A stretch of DNA of 64,000 bases from NCBI GenBank assembly GCA_018398815.1, contig CM031614.1, positions 47,790,681-47,854,680 of the forward strand, read 5' to 3'. The DNA comes from Conus ventricosus. Lineage: Eukaryota; Mollusca; Gastropoda; Neogastropoda; Conidae. Both the position numbers and the translations under genes were made by a program. This document shows positions 60,976 through 64,000 of the stretch, in pieces. Numbering within the stretch: the stretch's first letter is position 1; every line of letters begins with the position of its first letter. The notes under the pieces are model-generated. The model ran no database searches. It was not told the origin of the DNA and saw nothing but the letters and a program-made list of their open reading frames with translations.

Positions 60976-61385
60976 CTGCAACAGAACAAAAGTAAAGTTT
61001 GTAGAAGTCTGTCGTCACATATTGTCACATAATAACTCATGGTCGCCAGTTAGCCTGAACAAAGGAAAAAAACTGGAAACACAGGTGTGTGTGTGTGTTG
61101 GCAGTCCGTCCTCTAGAAAATGTTATTTAATAGGTAATAATGCTAAACCTAATGATACCTAACATATTGTTGACCTGTCTGTGAATACCAAGCAGGTGAT
61201 ATTATCCAAACTGTATTGTTTAAAATCACTGTCCAGCTATCAGCTATGTTATTTCATACATGATGTATGTCTTCAGGCCAAAAGGTAAATGTTATGTCAA
61301 GTCCTGACATGAAATTCTGGCTAACTATATCTGTTCAGTTTGAAGTATAGAAGTCTATGAGACACAGAAGCTGGATAAATATTTT
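60976..61385 (-). other. UBL-gene intron, nothing recognised
   Basis: AT-rich sequence with a short (TG)n run near 61085-61100. Confidence 0.5.
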
Positions 61386-61642
<257 letters not shown>

Positions 61643-62053
61643 GTTCCTCAATTTAACGTCTTCTCACTAAAAGTGATATCAGACGATGTGTTAATGGTGT
61701 GTGTGGTATGCGAATGAGTGCTTATGAAAAGATTGGTGGAGGGATAGGGGAAAAGCGTGTAGAACTTTGAATACTACTACGTAAGCTTATTCAAAAGAAA
61801 AAAAAACAACAAAAAAACCACCTAGATAAAACCAGTTAAAGTAAAATGCCAACTGGACTCTGTAAGAAACTTTGACTAACTAATCTGAGAAACGAATAAT
61901 CATTCAACATTTTAGAGAGTGATGACGTCGATCTATCGGAAGTATCACCACCAGCCATGATAATCAAGTTCTTTGTTTTGGGGTAATGAATTAACAAATG
62001 TGAAACACTTAGTGCGTTTCCACACATACATCTAACATTTCTACTGAATTTTA
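61643..62053 (-). mobile_element. Minus-strand I-type LINE 3' terminal fragment
   Basis: Read on the minus strand, 62050-61840 encodes a C-terminal knuckle-like MCGNALSVSHLLIHYPKTKN. It is followed by the 3' UTR, ending in sequence complementary to tttaacgtcttctcactaaa. The same 3' word in related form ends the fragment at 47446. Only the last part of the polyprotein remains. It lies in the first intron of the UBL gene. Confidence 0.7.
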
Positions 62054-62139
62054 TGTGTGTGTGTGTGTGTGTGTGTGTTAGATTTTAGTAATGTTTGGAT
62101 TTTAGAATTCTCTGGCTGGCTGGCTGGCTGGCTGTGTGT

Positions 62140-62171
<32 letters not shown>

Positions 62172-62220
62172 TGTGTGTGCATGTATGTGTGTGTACATGT
62201 ATGTATGTGTGTGTCTGTAT
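62054..62220. repeat. (TG)n microsatellites
   Basis: TG runs at 62054-62078 and about 62133-62220 with a (CTGG)n run between. They lie next to the donor of the proposed first UBL exon. Confidence 0.95.
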
Positions 62221-62230
62221 GTGTACTCAC

Positions 62231-62263
62231 TCTGTGGTCATAGAAAGGCCCAGAAAAGCCCAT
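62231..62263 (-). CDS. Proposed first coding exon of the UBL gene
   Basis: Eleven codons (MGFSGPFYDHR) start at ATG 62263-62261 and end at a strong donor (ACAGA|GTGAGT). The exon is phase 0, so it joins in frame to FLGYDRAPYG of the next exon. The alternative upstream ATG in another frame (MEGVNYQPL) would join out of frame and meet a stop, so it was not chosen. A CCAAT word on the minus strand (plus attgg at 62357-62361) lies about 95 bases upstream and could be a promoter element. The exon is short and rests on the donor and frame only. If wrong, the true start lies beyond it. Confidence 0.5.
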
Positions 62264-62761
62264 CCGTCCATCAAAGGTTGGTAGTTGACACCTTCCATCA
62301 TGTCAGTTTCACCTCAACCACTATTTCTTGAGTCATTCGCCCATCACTTTTTGCGCATTGGTCCACTTGGATTCATAGTTACAAATAGTTTGCAGGAAAC
62401 ACACCCACAAACACAGATGGCAGAATGAGTGCTCTCTGAGCATATTTCCCGTATGCATCATTCACTGCAATCATCAACAGGTGTTTTTTTTCTCTCTCTC
62501 CAAATACGTTTTTGTGTTCTACAAATGTTTATGAAAAGTACTTGTGGTCTCTGAAGTCGTGTTCTTTGTGTGTATGTTGCACAGTACACCCATTTTTCCC
62601 CCTGAAAGTGAACCAGAAATGTACAACAGAATCCGTAGGTCTACGTCACGTTGTCTTGAATGTGACCGTTTTGTTCATTGTGAAACATTTCTTTTCTTCT
62701 TCTTCTTCTTCCTAAAATACTGGTTCACTCAAAAACGAGTAGGTCACCAGCGCGCATGTTA
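62264..62761 (-). other. Region upstream of the proposed UBL gene start
   Basis: It would hold the 5' UTR and promoter if the start at 62263 is right. No TATA box is evident. A (TTC)n run lies at about 62695-62711. Confidence 0.3.
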
Positions 62762-64000
62762 AAAAGTAAAATAAAATAACATAAAACAGTGCGACTCTGA
62801 CTGTTGGCCCCTGGAGCAAATTTGGCAACAAGGGGTCGCACTCGATTTAAAAGCAATGGCCAAATTCAGGCCCAGGTGATAATAAAATATCTGGGGAAAT
62901 AAAAATAGAAAATCATCAATATGCAGATCTCAAAACTGTCGAATCAATTTGTCCCTTGAATGAGATTGCACTTGTGGCAATCTTGATGGCACCCGGCAGT
63001 GAGTTCCACAGCCGTACAGAACTGGGATAAAAAGAATGTAAGTGGCTGTCAATATTTGATGCAGGTATGGTATAACATTGACCGCCACTCCTGGTGCTAC
63101 TTTTATTCAATACTAGTTGTTCCATTGGAATATCAATTACTTTAGCTCTGCCTTTGAAAAAGGTGTTAAGTTTAATAAAAGCTCTTCTCTCTTCTAAGGG
63201 TTTCCATTCTAATTTCCTCATGTTCTTCCTAGTATTCCCCTTTTCTCTGATGTGGTTCCCTGTTACGAACCGTGCTGCTCTCTTCTGAATCTTTTCGAGG
63301 TTATCAATGTCCTTTAGATGGTAAGGATCCCAAACTGAGCAACCATTTTCCAGTACTGGTCTAACCAGTGTTTTGTAGCAGTCGTCTTTAACCTTTTGGG
63401 GGCAGTCATTGATGTTCCTGTATAAGAAAGCTAAGATGTTATTTGCTTTCTTACATACTAAATTGTAATGTTCTTTCCATTTGAGACGACTATCTATAAT
63501 CACGCCTAAATATTTTGCAGCATTAGTTTCTTTAAGAATAGTATTATGGATAGAATAATCTGATCTAATTGGTGAGCGTTTGTTACATATACGAAAACAC
63601 TTGGCACTTTTGGGGATGAAATTCCATTTTCCAAGTTCTTTCCCACTCTTGTAAAGCGTTTAGATCTTCTTGTAGAATGCGAGTATCATTCTTGCTTCTG
63701 ATTGTTCTATATACTAAACTGTCATCTGCAAAAAGCCTTATAGTAGTTCCAGGAGAGAGATTTCTACTTATGTCATTTATATAAATTAAGAAAAACAAGG
63801 GCCCCAGAACAGTTCCCTGTGGTACACCTGACAAGACTGGTTTACAATGGGATGACGACCCTTCCACAAAACTTTCTGCGTTCTCCCAACGGGGAAATGA
63901 TCTAGCCCTTTTTAGCAAAGAACCGTCAATGCCAATGTGTTCTAATTTAAGCAGCAGGCCCTCATGGTCAACCTTATCAAAGGCTTTAAAAAAGTCTAAT
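62762..64000 (-). mobile_element. CR1/Jockey-type LINE, 3' part, running off the window
   Basis: Minus-strand reading gives reverse transcriptase motifs in order from the right edge: DFFKAFDKVDHEGLL (motif A), SGVPQGTVLGPLFFLIYIND (motif B) and LFADDSLVYR (catalytic FADD box). After a break come KYLGVIIDSRLKWKEH and the thumb RAARFVTGNH, then the end SVRLWNSLPGAIK with a stop at 62916-62918. The break is an apparent extra base in a run of four (plus-strand A at 63594-63597). There is no RNase H, unlike the I-type copies. The 3' UTR holds an 8-bp inverted repeat (62788-62795 with 62835-62842) and an AT-rich tail. Confidence 0.88.
62788..62842 (-). other. Inverted repeat in the LINE 3' UTR
   Basis: agtgcgac at 62788-62795 pairs perfectly with gtcgcact at 62835-62842 around a 39-nt loop. 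It could form a 3' hairpin in the LINE RNA of the kind some LINE reverse transcriptases recognise. Confidence 0.55.

Overview
This is a eukaryotic, animal window and almost certainly a molluscan one, probably a gastropod. The reasons are a catch-muscle-type twitchin gene with short exons spread over more than 46 kb, degraded LINEs and SINEs, and a very heavy load of microsatellites and 35-69 bp minisatellites. There is no operon, ribosome binding site or other prokaryotic signal.

Plus strand, 0.4-47 kb: a twitchin (unc-22/projectin family) gene. Eight exons with GT-AG or GC-AG borders and matching intron phases can be followed at 3172-3417, 16658-16703, 17718-17776, 28631-28728, 32237-32338, 38894-39070, 45342-45606 and 46809-46948. 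A 20-nt micro-exon at 390-409 is a possible ninth. In order they encode an Ig I-set domain, a long charged linker with four PKA-type Arg-Arg-x-Ser sites, one complete Ig domain and the first half of another. The second half of that last Ig domain is not visible between 47 kb and 64 kb.

Minus strand, 62.3-50.8 kb: six phase-compatible exons (62231-62263, 60769-60975, 59953-60160, 59147-59421, 56549-57734, 50813-51329) encode an uncharacterised protein of about 808 residues. It appears to be a chain of ubiquitin-like beta-grasp domains with a Lys/Arg-rich C-terminus. The last exon has an apparent 1-nt deletion. The gene lies antisense after the last visible twitchin exon, so it is probably nested in a twitchin intron of at least 17 kb, unless the assembly is chimeric.

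Repeats dominate the introns. They include a 5-bp ACCAT array (1.3-2.5 kb); a 47-bp satellite of about 120 monomers (6.8-12.5 kb, continuing to 13.7 kb) with a 1.92 kb higher-order duplication and older 59-60 bp edge monomers; a 35-bp array (19.9-22.2 kb); 60-bp (25.8-26.2 kb), about 60-bp (29.9-30.5 kb) and 69-bp (31.1-31.45 kb) arrays; and a family of related 45/55/43-bp arrays (51.8-55.8 kb). Two copies of a composite SINE (one with a tRNA-like head), a (CAA)n-tailed SINE, three 5'-truncated copies of an RNase H-bearing I-type LINE and one CR1/Jockey-type LINE running off the right edge complete the mobile content.

All exon calls come from reading splice sites and protein resemblance by eye. 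No database search was possible.
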